A stretch of 64,000 nucleotides of DNA from Fluctibacter halophilus (lineage in GTDB: Bacteria > Pseudomonadota > Gammaproteobacteria > Enterobacterales > Alteromonadaceae), in the NCBI RefSeq assembly GCF_020687825.1, contig NZ_JAJEWP010000001.1, positions 544,078-608,077 of the forward strand, given 5' to 3'. A program made the position numbers and the translations under genes. The notes under the pieces were generated by a model. That model ran no database searches. It was not told the DNA's origin and saw only the letters and a program-made list of their open reading frames with translations. Positions 8,456-16,660 of this stretch are shown here, one piece after another (within the stretch, counting starts at the first letter, position 1; every line of letters starts with the position of its first letter).

Positions 8456-9147
8456 AAACCCGTGCGTTCGTTTTTGCTCGTGGAGGTTCTAAAGGGTTGC
8501 CAAGGAAGAATGTCAAACTATTGGCGGGCAAACCATTGCTGTCCTATTCAATCGATTTGGCACGCAAGATGTCGATGTTTGAAAAAGTCTATGTTTCTAC
8601 CGAAGATAACGAAATTGCTTCGGTCGCTAGTGATTTCGGTGCTACTGTCATTAAACGGCCTGACGAGCTTGCTAAAGATGACAGTGATGAATGGTTATCA
8701 TGGCAACATGCTGTTAATTGGTCGATTGCGGCGGATGGGCCTTTTGATCGTTTTGTCAGTTTGCCGGCGACGAGTCCGCTGCGAAATCAGCATGACGTGC
8801 AGTTAGCATGTGACAAATTTTCAGCAAGTTCATTCGACGCATGTATAACCGTTACACCATCCAGTCGCAGTCCATTTTTCAATATGGTGACGTTGGGTGT
8901 GGATAGCGAAGTCACCATCGTCAGTGATGGAATGGACATCAGAAGGCGTCAAGATGCACCAAAGGTTTATGACATTACAACCGTCGCCTATGTGACAAGT
9001 CCGGAGTTCATTTTGCGTAATGCGGGGCTATTTAAAGGGCATGTCTGCGCAGTACCTGTTCCGAAAGCCAGAGCGGTCGATATCGACGACATGATTGATT
9101 TTAAACTTGCAGAAACGTTGCTAATGGACGCACAAGATAATGCTTGA
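8452..9147 (+). CDS. legF: CMP-nonulosonic acid cytidylyltransferase LegF (NeuA-like)
   Basis: A 231-residue cytidylyltransferase that activates the free nonulosonic acid with CTP to CMP-sugar, the donor for glycosyltransfer. It begins with the nucleotide-binding motif ARGGSKGLPRKN, then KPLLSYSID, YVSTEDNEIA, LPATSPLR and VDIDD near the end, which are NeuA-family landmarks. It lacks the extra domain found in some two-domain NeuA proteins. ATGA overlap couples it to the oxidoreductase, and its stop overlaps the SDR start. A sampled line in this gene is near 40 percent G+C, lower than the flagellar genes. Confidence 0.82.
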   Translation: MKTRAFVFARGGSKGLPRKNVKLLAGKPLLSYSIDLARKMSMFEKVYVSTEDNEIASVASDFGATVIKRPDELAKDDSDEWLSWQHAVNWSIAADGPFDRFVSLPATSPLRNQHDVQLACDKFSASSFDACITVTPSSRSPFFNMVTLGVDSEVTIVSDGMDIRRRQDAPKVYDITTVAYVTSPEFILRNAGLFKGHVCAVPVPKARAVDIDDMIDFKLAETLLMDAQDNA

Positions 9148-9892
9148 AAAACAACAAATACTGGTTTTTGGAGCAGCCGGTAAACTGGGCCAAGAAGTCG
9201 TCAATGCTTGCCTGCAGCAGGGAGCGAGTGTGATAGCCGTCGATGTCGACAATAAAGGCATAGCTGCACTGAATAGTCGGTTTAAAGCGGCACCTAACTT
9301 CAAAATAGAATGCGTGGACGTAAATGATGCCAAGGCAGCGAATTCCTTGTTTGATGGATACAGCAGTTCAACGGGATTAGTAAACTGCACGTATCCCCGC
9401 AATGCATCCTACGGACGCAGTTTTTTAGATGTGACCTTAACCGATTTTAACGAAAACGTTTCCTTGCAGTTGGGGGGAGCTTTTCAATTGATGCAGGCAG
9501 CAGTACACAGTTTCTTGCAATCACCCCGTGAATTTTCGTTGGTGAATGTCGCTTCCATATATGGTGTCGTAGCGCCTCGGTTCGAAGTGTATGACGGGAC
9601 GAAAATGACCATGCCTGTTGAATATGCGGCGGTTAAATCGGCGTTGTTGCATTTGAGCTCCTATGTAAATGCATATGTTCAGGATTCTCGTTTTCGCGTA
9701 AATACAGTGAGTCCCGGAGGTATTCTGGAGCAACAACCAGAGTCTTTTTTACAAGCATATGCGAAACATACCCGAGGGAAAGGCATGTTAAATGCCTCTG
9801 ATATCTGCGGTAGTATTGTGTTTTTATTGTCAGAAATGGCCGCCTGTGTATGTAATCAGAATATCATCGTGGATGACGGGTTCTGCCTGTAG
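9140..9892 (+). CDS. Short-chain dehydrogenase/reductase, PtmA-like
   Basis: A 250-residue classical SDR. The cofactor motif is VFGAAGKLGQE near residues 9-19. The catalytic serine lies in VNVASIYG and the tyrosine-lysine pair in YAAVK. VSPGGI and the C-terminal VDDGF are also typical. The segment CTYPRN followed by LGGAFQLMQ recalls PtmA of the Campylobacter legionaminic locus, which works early in making GDP-glucosamine precursors. The next gene encodes a PtmE-like enzyme, which strengthens the match. It overlaps the legF stop by eight bases and seems to end a transcription unit: a sigma28-type promoter follows at 9915. Confidence 0.68.
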   Translation: MLEKQQILVFGAAGKLGQEVVNACLQQGASVIAVDVDNKGIAALNSRFKAAPNFKIECVDVNDAKAANSLFDGYSSSTGLVNCTYPRNASYGRSFLDVTLTDFNENVSLQLGGAFQLMQAAVHSFLQSPREFSLVNVASIYGVVAPRFEVYDGTKMTMPVEYAAVKSALLHLSSYVNAYVQDSRFRVNTVSPGGILEQQPESFLQAYAKHTRGKGMLNASDICGSIVFLLSEMAACVCNQNIIVDDGFCL

Positions 9893-9914
9893 TGCCTAAG
9901 CGTAACGGACAACT

Positions 9915-9941
9915 TAAAGTATATTTGTCGGTTGCCGATAA
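9915..9941 (+). promoter_or_regulatory. Sigma28 (FliA) flagellar promoter before ptmE
   Basis: The sequence reads TAAAGTAT, 11 bases, then GCCGATAA. The -10 element equals the FliA consensus and the -35 element keeps TAAAG, with the standard 15 bases between TAAA and GCC. It lies in the 88-base gap after the SDR gene and ends 39 bases before the ATG of ptmE. It predicts that the ptmE-oxidoreductase-oxidoreductase segment is expressed with late flagellar genes. Confidence 0.75.
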
Positions 9942-9980
9942 CTCAGTGAAGGTATTTTTTGTTTTGGGGACGGTAGTGTC

Positions 9981-11042
9981 ATGAATTCAACGGTCAGTGA
10001 TTGGCGTAAAGCCGCCGTTTTTGCAGATTTTACGATCAGACAAACCCTGCAGGTGATCAACCAGTCGGCCGTCAAGGTTGCTCTGGTGGTCGATCAGGAT
10101 GACACTTTACTGGGTATCGTGACAGATGGTGACATTCGTCGCGCGCTACTGAACAACATCGAAATGACTGCGCCGGTTTCTGAAGTCATGAACCGTAAGC
10201 CCATCACCGCCAAAGCCTCGACCAGTGATCGTCAGATCAAACAGTGGATGGACAAAGGTCACTTGCTGGTTGTGCCGGTTGTCACTGAATCCAATAAGGT
10301 GATGAAGCTGGTGTCTTTGCATCAGTTGGTGGGTAAGAAAACCCATGACAATGCCGTATTATTAATGGCCGGAGGATTTGGGAAAAGGTTGAGCCCTCTA
10401 ACCAACGATTGCCCCAAACCTTTGCTGAAAGTGGGTGAAAAGCCGATCCTGGAAATCACCTTGAAAAACTTTGCCGATGCAGGTTTTTCAACGTTCTACA
10501 TTTCAACCCACTATATGCCGGAAAAAATTCGCCGCTATTTTGGTGATGGTAGTCGCTGGGGTGTGAATATTGAGTACTTGCATGAAGAGCAGCCGCTGGG
10601 AACTGCGGGGGCGTTGAGCTTGCTGCCAGAACAGGCCAAACGTAAGGATGTCATTGTCATGAATGGCGATATCCTGACCAACGTCGATGTCAACAAGCTG
10701 CTTGCATTCCATCAGGACAATCAAGCGGATGCCACTATGTGTGTTCGCGAGTATGTCAGCCAGATCCCCTATGGCGTTATTGAAACCGACGGCTACAAGA
10801 TCACACAGATAAAAGAAAAACCGTCCTATCAACACTTTGTCAATGCCGGTATCTATGTGGTTTCAAAACGGGTATTGGATTCATTGTCTGTTGGGCAGCG
10901 CATTGATATGACAACACTGCTTGAAGACTGTATTGCTGACAAAGGCAGTGTGTCGGTGTATCCGATTTTGGACTACTGGCTGGATATCGGTCATCTGGAT
11001 GATTTTCGTCAGGCCCAGACTGACATCAAAGCACTGACGTGA
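9981..11042 (+). CDS. ptmE: CBS-domain sugar-1-phosphate nucleotidyltransferase, PtmE-like
   Basis: A 353-residue fusion. Residues about 5-120 are a CBS pair (GIVTDGDIRRA in the first CBS). From about residue 126 there is a nucleotidyltransferase domain starting LLMAGGFGKRL with SPLTNDCPKPLLKVGEKP, then NGDIL, GVIE, KEKP and NAGIYV. In Campylobacter, PtmE with the same architecture makes GDP-glucosamine from GTP and glucosamine-1-phosphate for the legionaminic pathway. Its presence here argues that the precursor is GDP-linked. It has its own sigma28-like promoter at 9915-9941. Its stop overlaps or abuts the next oxidoreductase. Confidence 0.78.
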   Translation: MNSTVSDWRKAAVFADFTIRQTLQVINQSAVKVALVVDQDDTLLGIVTDGDIRRALLNNIEMTAPVSEVMNRKPITAKASTSDRQIKQWMDKGHLLVVPVVTESNKVMKLVSLHQLVGKKTHDNAVLLMAGGFGKRLSPLTNDCPKPLLKVGEKPILEITLKNFADAGFSTFYISTHYMPEKIRRYFGDGSRWGVNIEYLHEEQPLGTAGALSLLPEQAKRKDVIVMNGDILTNVDVNKLLAFHQDNQADATMCVREYVSQIPYGVIETDGYKITQIKEKPSYQHFVNAGIYVVSKRVLDSLSVGQRIDMTTLLEDCIADKGSVSVYPILDYWLDIGHLDDFRQAQTDIKALT

Positions 11043-11053
11043 AGTGCCAAAAC

Positions 11054-12019
11054 ATGCGCAATGTTGTACTGATAGGCGCCGGACAAATTGGTAGCCGGCA
11101 TTTACAGGCGCTGGCCAAAAGTGACACCCCGCTTCTCATCACTGTGGTTGATCCGAATGAGGACTCTCTGAATACCGCTGTGCAGCGTTACGAACAAATG
11201 CAGCCGGCAGGCGAGCACATTCTGCGGCTTTCCCAGGTTATTCCAACGGATCAGTGTTTTAACGTTGCGATACTGGCCTGCAATGCGGCCCAACGTTATG
11301 ACGTGGCAGCGCAACTGCTAGCGCATAATCAGGTCGACCACATCATTTTTGAAAAAGTACTGTTTCAAACCGTGCAGCATTTAACCGACATGCAGCAGAT
11401 CCTTGCGCGCCACGGCACCCGTGGGTGGGTTAATTGCGGCCGTCGAAGTCATCCCTTTTACCAGACGATGATGGCGAAACATGGCACTGCTGAGCCCGTG
11501 TCTATGCGGGTGGTAGGCAGTCATTTCGGCCTGACCTGCAATGCTATCCATTTCATTGATTTGTTCTGTGCTTTGAACGGTGACCGACCGTTGACATCAC
11601 TGACAGGTGACTTCAGTGGGCCAGCGGTTGCGGCAAAACGACCCGGATGTTTTGAAACCTTTGGTGAGCTGAATGGGAGTATTGGCGATGCTTCAGTATC
11701 TGTTCGCTGTGAACAACATCCTGAGCAGCCAACAGTACAAGTGCAGATATCCGGGCAAGGCTGGTGCTACAACATTGATGAAATTGAAGGAGCAGTGCGC
11801 TATCAGTGCGACGGCGAGCCGGATGTGGAATTGCGCTTTGAACACCAGATGCAAAGTGATGTTACCCAGCAGCACATCGCCGATTTGTTGCAAAAGGGCC
11901 AGTGTCGTCTCCCTAAGTACGCGGATTCTTGTGCCCAGCACCGCCACTACCTTCATGTTTTTATTGAGTATTTTGAACAGCAGGGTTTGTCGGACGGCGT
12001 GATCTGTCCGATTTCCTGA
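11054..12019 (+). CDS. Gfo/Idh-like oxidoreductase with altered EKP motif
   Basis: About 321 residues from the ATG at 11054; a GTG at 11039 overlapping the previous stop is also possible. The N-terminal dinucleotide motif is VLIGAGQIGSRH. Where the Gfo/Idh family normally has EKP, this protein has FEKVLFQ, so the proline is replaced by valine. The rest (NCGRRSHPFY, then SHFGLTCNAIHFIDLF) follows the family layout, with a histidine in the catalytic region. Function unknown; it sits between ptmE and another oxidoreductase and is probably part of the same transcript. Confidence 0.62.
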   Translation: MRNVVLIGAGQIGSRHLQALAKSDTPLLITVVDPNEDSLNTAVQRYEQMQPAGEHILRLSQVIPTDQCFNVAILACNAAQRYDVAAQLLAHNQVDHIIFEKVLFQTVQHLTDMQQILARHGTRGWVNCGRRSHPFYQTMMAKHGTAEPVSMRVVGSHFGLTCNAIHFIDLFCALNGDRPLTSLTGDFSGPAVAAKRPGCFETFGELNGSIGDASVSVRCEQHPEQPTVQVQISGQGWCYNIDEIEGAVRYQCDGEPDVELRFEHQMQSDVTQQHIADLLQKGQCRLPKYADSCAQHRHYLHVFIEYFEQQGLSDGVICPIS

Positions 12020-12034
12020 CGATTGGAGCGCTTC

Positions 12035-12982
12035 ATGATATTGATTGTGGGGGCAGGCCCCATGTCTGTGGAATATGCCAAGGTCTTAACCGCACTGGGG
12101 TATCCCTGGTGCTGTGTGACACGGGGAGAAGCAGGCGCCCAGGCATTTTTTGATCAAACCGGTGTTCTGCCGACGATCGGCGGGTTGTCAGCCTATCTGA
12201 AGAATACACAGACAGTACCTCACACTGCCATTGTTGCGACCGGCATGGAGAGCTTGTATCCAAGCGTAATGTCGTTGTTGGACGCGGGCGTTAAAGCCAT
12301 TTTGGTTGAGAAACCTGCAGCGATGCGCCTTTCTGAACTTACGCAGATGTCGACAAGCATGGAGCGGCAAAATGCGCGGATTTTCGTTGCTTACAACCGA
12401 CGTTTTTATGCTTCTACCCAATATGTTCGTTCATGTTGTCAGCAAGATGGCGGTGTGACGTCGCTTCTATTTGAAGTGACCGAGTGGGGCCATGTGATCG
12501 GCAAGCTGGATAAACTGCCGGCAATCAAACAAAAATGTTTTGTTGGCAATACCAGTCACGTGGTTGACCTCGCTTTTCACCTGGGGGGGCAACCAGAAAC
12601 TCTGCAAAGTACCGTGTCCGGCAGTTTGCCATGGCATACGGCTGCGGCGCGGTTTGCCGGTTCGGGTAGAACCCGACAAGGGGCACTGTTCTCCTATTTT
12701 GGTGACTGGGAAGCTCCTGGGCGATGGGGCGTAGAGGTTCTGACCCGCAAGCGACGGTTTGTGTTGAAACCTTTGGAAGGGGTGTTGGAGCAGCCCTTGG
12801 GCTCGGTTAAAAGCACGGCAATAGTCTGCCCTGAACAGCATTTGGATGAACAGTTTAAGCCGGGGATATACAAGCAGACTGAAGCATTTCTTTCTACAGA
12901 GCAGGGCAATCTGTGCGATTTGAATCAGCACCTAAATAGTGTGCGCTGGTACTATCAAATGGCAGGCTATGCAGCGGATTGA
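12035..12982 (+). CDS. Gfo/Idh/MocA-family oxidoreductase, third in the cluster
   Basis: About 315 residues. Starts with LIVGAGPMSVEYAK, a Rossmann loop with less typical residues than its neighbours, and has a normal EKP (VEKPAAM) near residue 93, then AYNRRFYAS. I chose the ATG at 12035, which has GGAGC just upstream, rather than the TTG at 12023. It is the last plus-strand gene of the island and meets the SGNH gene tail to tail with nine bases between. No terminator hairpin was seen in that gap. It probably forms a transcription unit with ptmE. Substrate unknown. Confidence 0.65.
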   Translation: MILIVGAGPMSVEYAKVLTALGYPWCCVTRGEAGAQAFFDQTGVLPTIGGLSAYLKNTQTVPHTAIVATGMESLYPSVMSLLDAGVKAILVEKPAAMRLSELTQMSTSMERQNARIFVAYNRRFYASTQYVRSCCQQDGGVTSLLFEVTEWGHVIGKLDKLPAIKQKCFVGNTSHVVDLAFHLGGQPETLQSTVSGSLPWHTAAARFAGSGRTRQGALFSYFGDWEAPGRWGVEVLTRKRRFVLKPLEGVLEQPLGSVKSTAIVCPEQHLDEQFKPGIYKQTEAFLSTEQGNLCDLNQHLNSVRWYYQMAGYAAD

Positions 12983-12991
12983 AAAACAACG

Positions 12992-14452
12992 TCAACCTGA
13001 AAGCGGGCCAATTTTATTGAGGATGATTTTAGCCAATATCCCATTACCCTTACTGTTTAAATGGACCATATCCCTGAAACAGGCTTCTTGATCATCAAAT
13101 GCGTCGCTGATATCTGTGATGTAAGGTGACGCAACGGCGAGCTTTTTAGCTTCGGAATAAAATGCGTCCAAACGTTCATTAAAGGTATTGGTGAAACGAT
13201 ATGCGTAGCGAAGGTCGTAGTTTGCCAGCGCCTGTTTTTCTTCGTCAGATAACTGTACGGCTGGGTTCAAAAACGGCTGCAAAAAGCACTGAAACTGAAT
13301 ACCTTGGCTTGCTGCAATGGCTGCCATCATACTCACATTGTTGTACCACCGTTGCGCGGCACTGGTGTTATGCTTGCGCCCGTAATTCAGCCCGCGTTCG
13401 GGGCTGTTTTTCTGAAGTTTCGAAAAGACATCATGTTGATAGCGATGAATAGCCGGATAATCTCTTAAACCCTGTTGCTCTGAGATATCATTGGCTCCCG
13501 AAAGATAAATAATGTTGTCGGGATTAAGGTAGATGACTTCCCTGATGACTTTGAGTAGGTCTTGGGTCGACTGATAGCCTGAAACAGCACCGTTATAAAT
13601 GATATGTGGTATGTCTTTTTGGCACAGTTCAAGGTGCAGAAAGTACGCCCAGTTGGTCCAGCGCCTATGGCTCGTCGTTTTAACCCCCCCTTCTGTCGTG
13701 GACCCACCCAGTACAACGATCCTATGTGTTGGCTCTATTGAATTTGAAAGGGTTAGAAAGCCTGGAATGTAGTCGTAGGGCGGTTGGACGGAAACTGCCT
13801 CATTGGTGTAAGCGTGTCCAAGGTGAGGATCCAATGCATACTGGCCGGAATACTCGACTGGATGACCAATGAAAATGTAATGTTTTTCGAACATAAACCC
13901 TTTATTTTCAAGCCACTCGACGGTTTCCAATGATTCGTCGCATACAACGATCAGGTACTTGTTTGGATCGATGTCGAGTAATTGTTCGCGATTTATTTGG
14001 GCCGTTAGCGTATTTTCGGAGGAACGTTCATTGACGACTTGAAACGCTGTTGTTAACTGTTCAAAGCGTGGTTGATAGAGCTTTGTTATCCAGTTTTGCC
14101 CCCAAATGATCAGTTGCTTGTCGTGATAGTGTTCGAGGTTTGTGATGTTGATGTTGGCAAGGTAAGTAAGCCCTTTTGACAGGGGCACATAGTCAATACC
14201 TTCTTCAAGGCCTTTTGAATCAAGCTGTTGTATGCTCTCCGGAGATTGATCAAATACAATCAAGAGAGTGTCACTCGCTGAGACATCAACCGTTTCGGCT
14301 GCACAGACAGGAATGTCTTGAATCGTTGAACCTGCAAAGTCCCCCTCTCGGTCAATGATGCCATCAAATTGCCAGGTGCTAAGAAGGTACTGGTGCTTGA
14401 GCAATTGACTGTTGATACCCCAAGCAAAAAGTTTACGTTGATTTGCTGACAT
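12992..14452 (-). CDS. Tandem Rossmann-like domains fused to an SGNH hydrolase
   Basis: About 486 residues from the ATG at 14452; a GTG at 14470, overlapping the upstream stop as TAGTG, is an alternative. Residues about 5-90 and 105-205 look like two copies of one fold: each begins with a hydrophobic strand and WG (LFAWGINSQLL; LIIWGQNWITK), has a mid strand (TLLIVFD; YLIVVCD) and ends with an L/WLENKG-type helix. They resemble the N-terminal Rossmann part of sugar-modifying enzymes such as PglD. From about residue 235 an SGNH domain shows GGSTTEGG, NGAVSGYQ, SGANDI and DMVHLN, covering the serine, glycine, asparagine and Asp-His blocks. SGNH proteins in glycan loci act as O-acetyl esterases or acyltransferases. 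It has no signal peptide. Last gene of the minus-strand operon. Confidence 0.6.
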   Translation of the reverse strand: MSANQRKLFAWGINSQLLKHQYLLSTWQFDGIIDREGDFAGSTIQDIPVCAAETVDVSASDTLLIVFDQSPESIQQLDSKGLEEGIDYVPLSKGLTYLANINITNLEHYHDKQLIIWGQNWITKLYQPRFEQLTTAFQVVNERSSENTLTAQINREQLLDIDPNKYLIVVCDESLETVEWLENKGFMFEKHYIFIGHPVEYSGQYALDPHLGHAYTNEAVSVQPPYDYIPGFLTLSNSIEPTHRIVVLGGSTTEGGVKTTSHRRWTNWAYFLHLELCQKDIPHIIYNGAVSGYQSTQDLLKVIREVIYLNPDNIIYLSGANDISEQQGLRDYPAIHRYQHDVFSKLQKNSPERGLNYGRKHNTSAAQRWYNNVSMMAAIAASQGIQFQCFLQPFLNPAVQLSDEEKQALANYDLRYAYRFTNTFNERLDAFYSEAKKLAVASPYITDISDAFDDQEACFRDMVHLNSKGNGILAKIILNKIGPLSG

Positions 14453-14469
14453 TCTGCTAACGGGCCTCA

Positions 14470-16653
14470 CTAGAAGGTGTAAGTGAAGGCGGGGACAGTC
14501 GTTTCAATTGACGAAGCCTCCGATTTTGCATTCAACTCATCAGCACAAGCAAAGATGTCTCTGGCTATTTCATCTGCCTTGGCTGCGAGGTCCATATTGC
14601 CGTTTTTCATCCATAACTTGAACAGCATTCTCTCAAGGGATGCGGGTGTGGAAAGGTCAAGTGGATAAATGCCGGTTTCATTGCTTGTGGTGATGTCATA
14701 GTTGACATAACTTGAGTCAGACCTGTCCGCACTTTTAGCATTCGTCATGGCAGGAATTAGCTCGATTGTTTTGAGCAACTTGTTCACCGCAGGGGAAACC
14801 TGCAGTTGAGCATTCGAGACAACAAGGTCGTCTCCATCTTTGGCACCACCTTTTATTGGCGTTAGGCCGACACTGGTCTTGTCGATCACTACATTTTCCA
14901 GCACGAGCAGATCAATATCTGTCTGCATGAAGCATTCGAAAGCATCAGCAGGAGAGCAAACGATGGGTTCTCCACGGACATTAAACGACGTGTTAACGAT
15001 GACTCCATAGCCCGTTCTGGCTTTGAACGCTGAAATGATATCGTGGTATCTGGCATTTTCACGCGGGTCGACTGTCTGGATTCGGGCGCTATAGTCAACG
15101 TGTGTGATGGCTGGGATATCTGATCTGGGCAGATTTACGATATCAATGATGTTTTTTGCGGATGCTTTTTGTGCCGCAAGATCGAATGGCAATTGTCGGT
15201 CTTCATTAACATCGGCAACCAGCAGCATATAAGGGCTCGGTGAATTCAGATCAAAATAGTGATTGACGTCTTCGAGCAAAACCGATGGTGCAAATGGTCT
15301 GAAAGATTCTCTAAACTTGATTTTCAGGTTCATCCTGGACTGTGTATCTGCACGTCTGGCATCACCAATGATCGACCGATTACCCAGAGCTCTGGGGCCA
15401 TACTCCATACGGCCAGCAAAATGGCCAACCACTTTTCCCTCATCTAGTGCACGGGCAATCAGGTCGAAAAGCGTCGATGCTTGATCAATGATTTGATAGG
15501 TAGCGCCTTTCTCGTCCAGATAGTGTTGGATATCTTTTGTACAATACTGTGGACCCAGCAGAGACCCTTGCTGGACGTCTTGCCCTGAGGTCTCGCGAGG
15601 TTGATCAAGAAAGCCGTAGTAGCCTGCTAAAGCCGCGCCCAATGCGCCGCCGGCATCCCCTGCAGCAGGTTGGATCCAAATGTTTTTAAAAACACCCGAT
15701 TTCAACAGCTTACCGTTGGCAACACAATTCAGTGCGACACCACCAGCCATGACCAAATTTTCTTCGCCGGTTTGTGCTTGCCACCACGCAGCGATTGACA
15801 GCACAGCCTCTTCAGTGACTGCTTGCACAGATGCGGCAATATCGGCATAAAATAAATCGACCTCGTCATCGGGGTCTCGGGGCGGGGCACCAAACAATTC
15901 AACGAATTTGTCGTTGTACATGGTTGACGTCTGATGATAGCTAAAGTAATCGAGATTTATGCGGAATGAGCCATCTGGATTTAGGGTGATGATGTGTTGT
16001 TTAATCTTCTCTGCATAAATTGGTCGCCCATATGACGCCAGACCCATTAATTTGTATTCGCCTGAATTCACTTTAAATCCGCAATAGGCGGTAAACGCGC
16101 TGTACATGAGGCCGAGTGAATCTGGGTAGTTGATTTTTTTCTGCAGCGTTACACTGTTTCCACTTCCTGTTCCCAAAGAGGTTGTTGCCCACTCTCCAAC
16201 GCCGTCCAGCGTGATGATTGCCGCAGTGTTAAATGCAGAAGCGTAAAACGCCGAAGCCGCGTGGGACATGTGGTGGTCGCAGTAGTACAGCGTATCTGCC
16301 TTACCTAGTTTGCCAAATGAGTGTCGCAAACGCTTTTCAACCCACAAACGATGACTGGTCATCGCGTTGATAGAGTGAACAAAGGTTTCGTTGCTGCAGC
16401 TACCCGATGTTATTCTGTTTTGGATCACGCGATCCAACGTCAGTGCAGGATTGTCGTAAAACACGACCGCATCGACATCGGCAACGCTAATGCCCGCACT
16501 ATCCAGACAGTACTGAATGGCTGAAACTGGCAGAGCTGCATCAAATTTCTTGCGCGTAAACCGCTCTTCCTGCACAGCGGCAAGAATTTTCCCATTTTCG
16601 ATCAGCGCCGCAGCGGAGTCATGGTAAAAAGCTGATAATCCTAGTACACGCAT
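14470..16653 (-). CDS. NodU/CmcH-family carbamoyltransferase
   Basis: A 727-residue protein from the ATG at 16653, chosen because AGGTAGG precedes it and the motif LGLSAFYHDSAAAL begins at once. The N-terminal half has the Kae1-like fold with EERFTRKKFD, DHHMSHAASAF and TLDGVGEW; AGGVALNCVANG and EYGPRALGNRSI and the C-terminal VNTSFNVRGEPIV belong to the carbamoyltransferase family. These enzymes use carbamoyl phosphate and ATP to carbamoylate a hydroxyl of a sugar or antibiotic. About 130 residues after the usual end are extra, acidic and of unknown role. The gene lies between wbpE and the SGNH gene in one operon, so a carbamoylated flagellar sugar is likely. Confidence 0.82.
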   Translation of the reverse strand: MRVLGLSAFYHDSAAALIENGKILAAVQEERFTRKKFDAALPVSAIQYCLDSAGISVADVDAVVFYDNPALTLDRVIQNRITSGSCSNETFVHSINAMTSHRLWVEKRLRHSFGKLGKADTLYYCDHHMSHAASAFYASAFNTAAIITLDGVGEWATTSLGTGSGNSVTLQKKINYPDSLGLMYSAFTAYCGFKVNSGEYKLMGLASYGRPIYAEKIKQHIITLNPDGSFRINLDYFSYHQTSTMYNDKFVELFGAPPRDPDDEVDLFYADIAASVQAVTEEAVLSIAAWWQAQTGEENLVMAGGVALNCVANGKLLKSGVFKNIWIQPAAGDAGGALGAALAGYYGFLDQPRETSGQDVQQGSLLGPQYCTKDIQHYLDEKGATYQIIDQASTLFDLIARALDEGKVVGHFAGRMEYGPRALGNRSIIGDARRADTQSRMNLKIKFRESFRPFAPSVLLEDVNHYFDLNSPSPYMLLVADVNEDRQLPFDLAAQKASAKNIIDIVNLPRSDIPAITHVDYSARIQTVDPRENARYHDIISAFKARTGYGVIVNTSFNVRGEPIVCSPADAFECFMQTDIDLLVLENVVIDKTSVGLTPIKGGAKDGDDLVVSNAQLQVSPAVNKLLKTIELIPAMTNAKSADRSDSSYVNYDITTSNETGIYPLDLSTPASLERMLFKLWMKNGNMDLAAKADEIARDIFACADELNAKSEASSIETTVPAFTYTF

Positions 16654-16660
16654 TTGCGAC

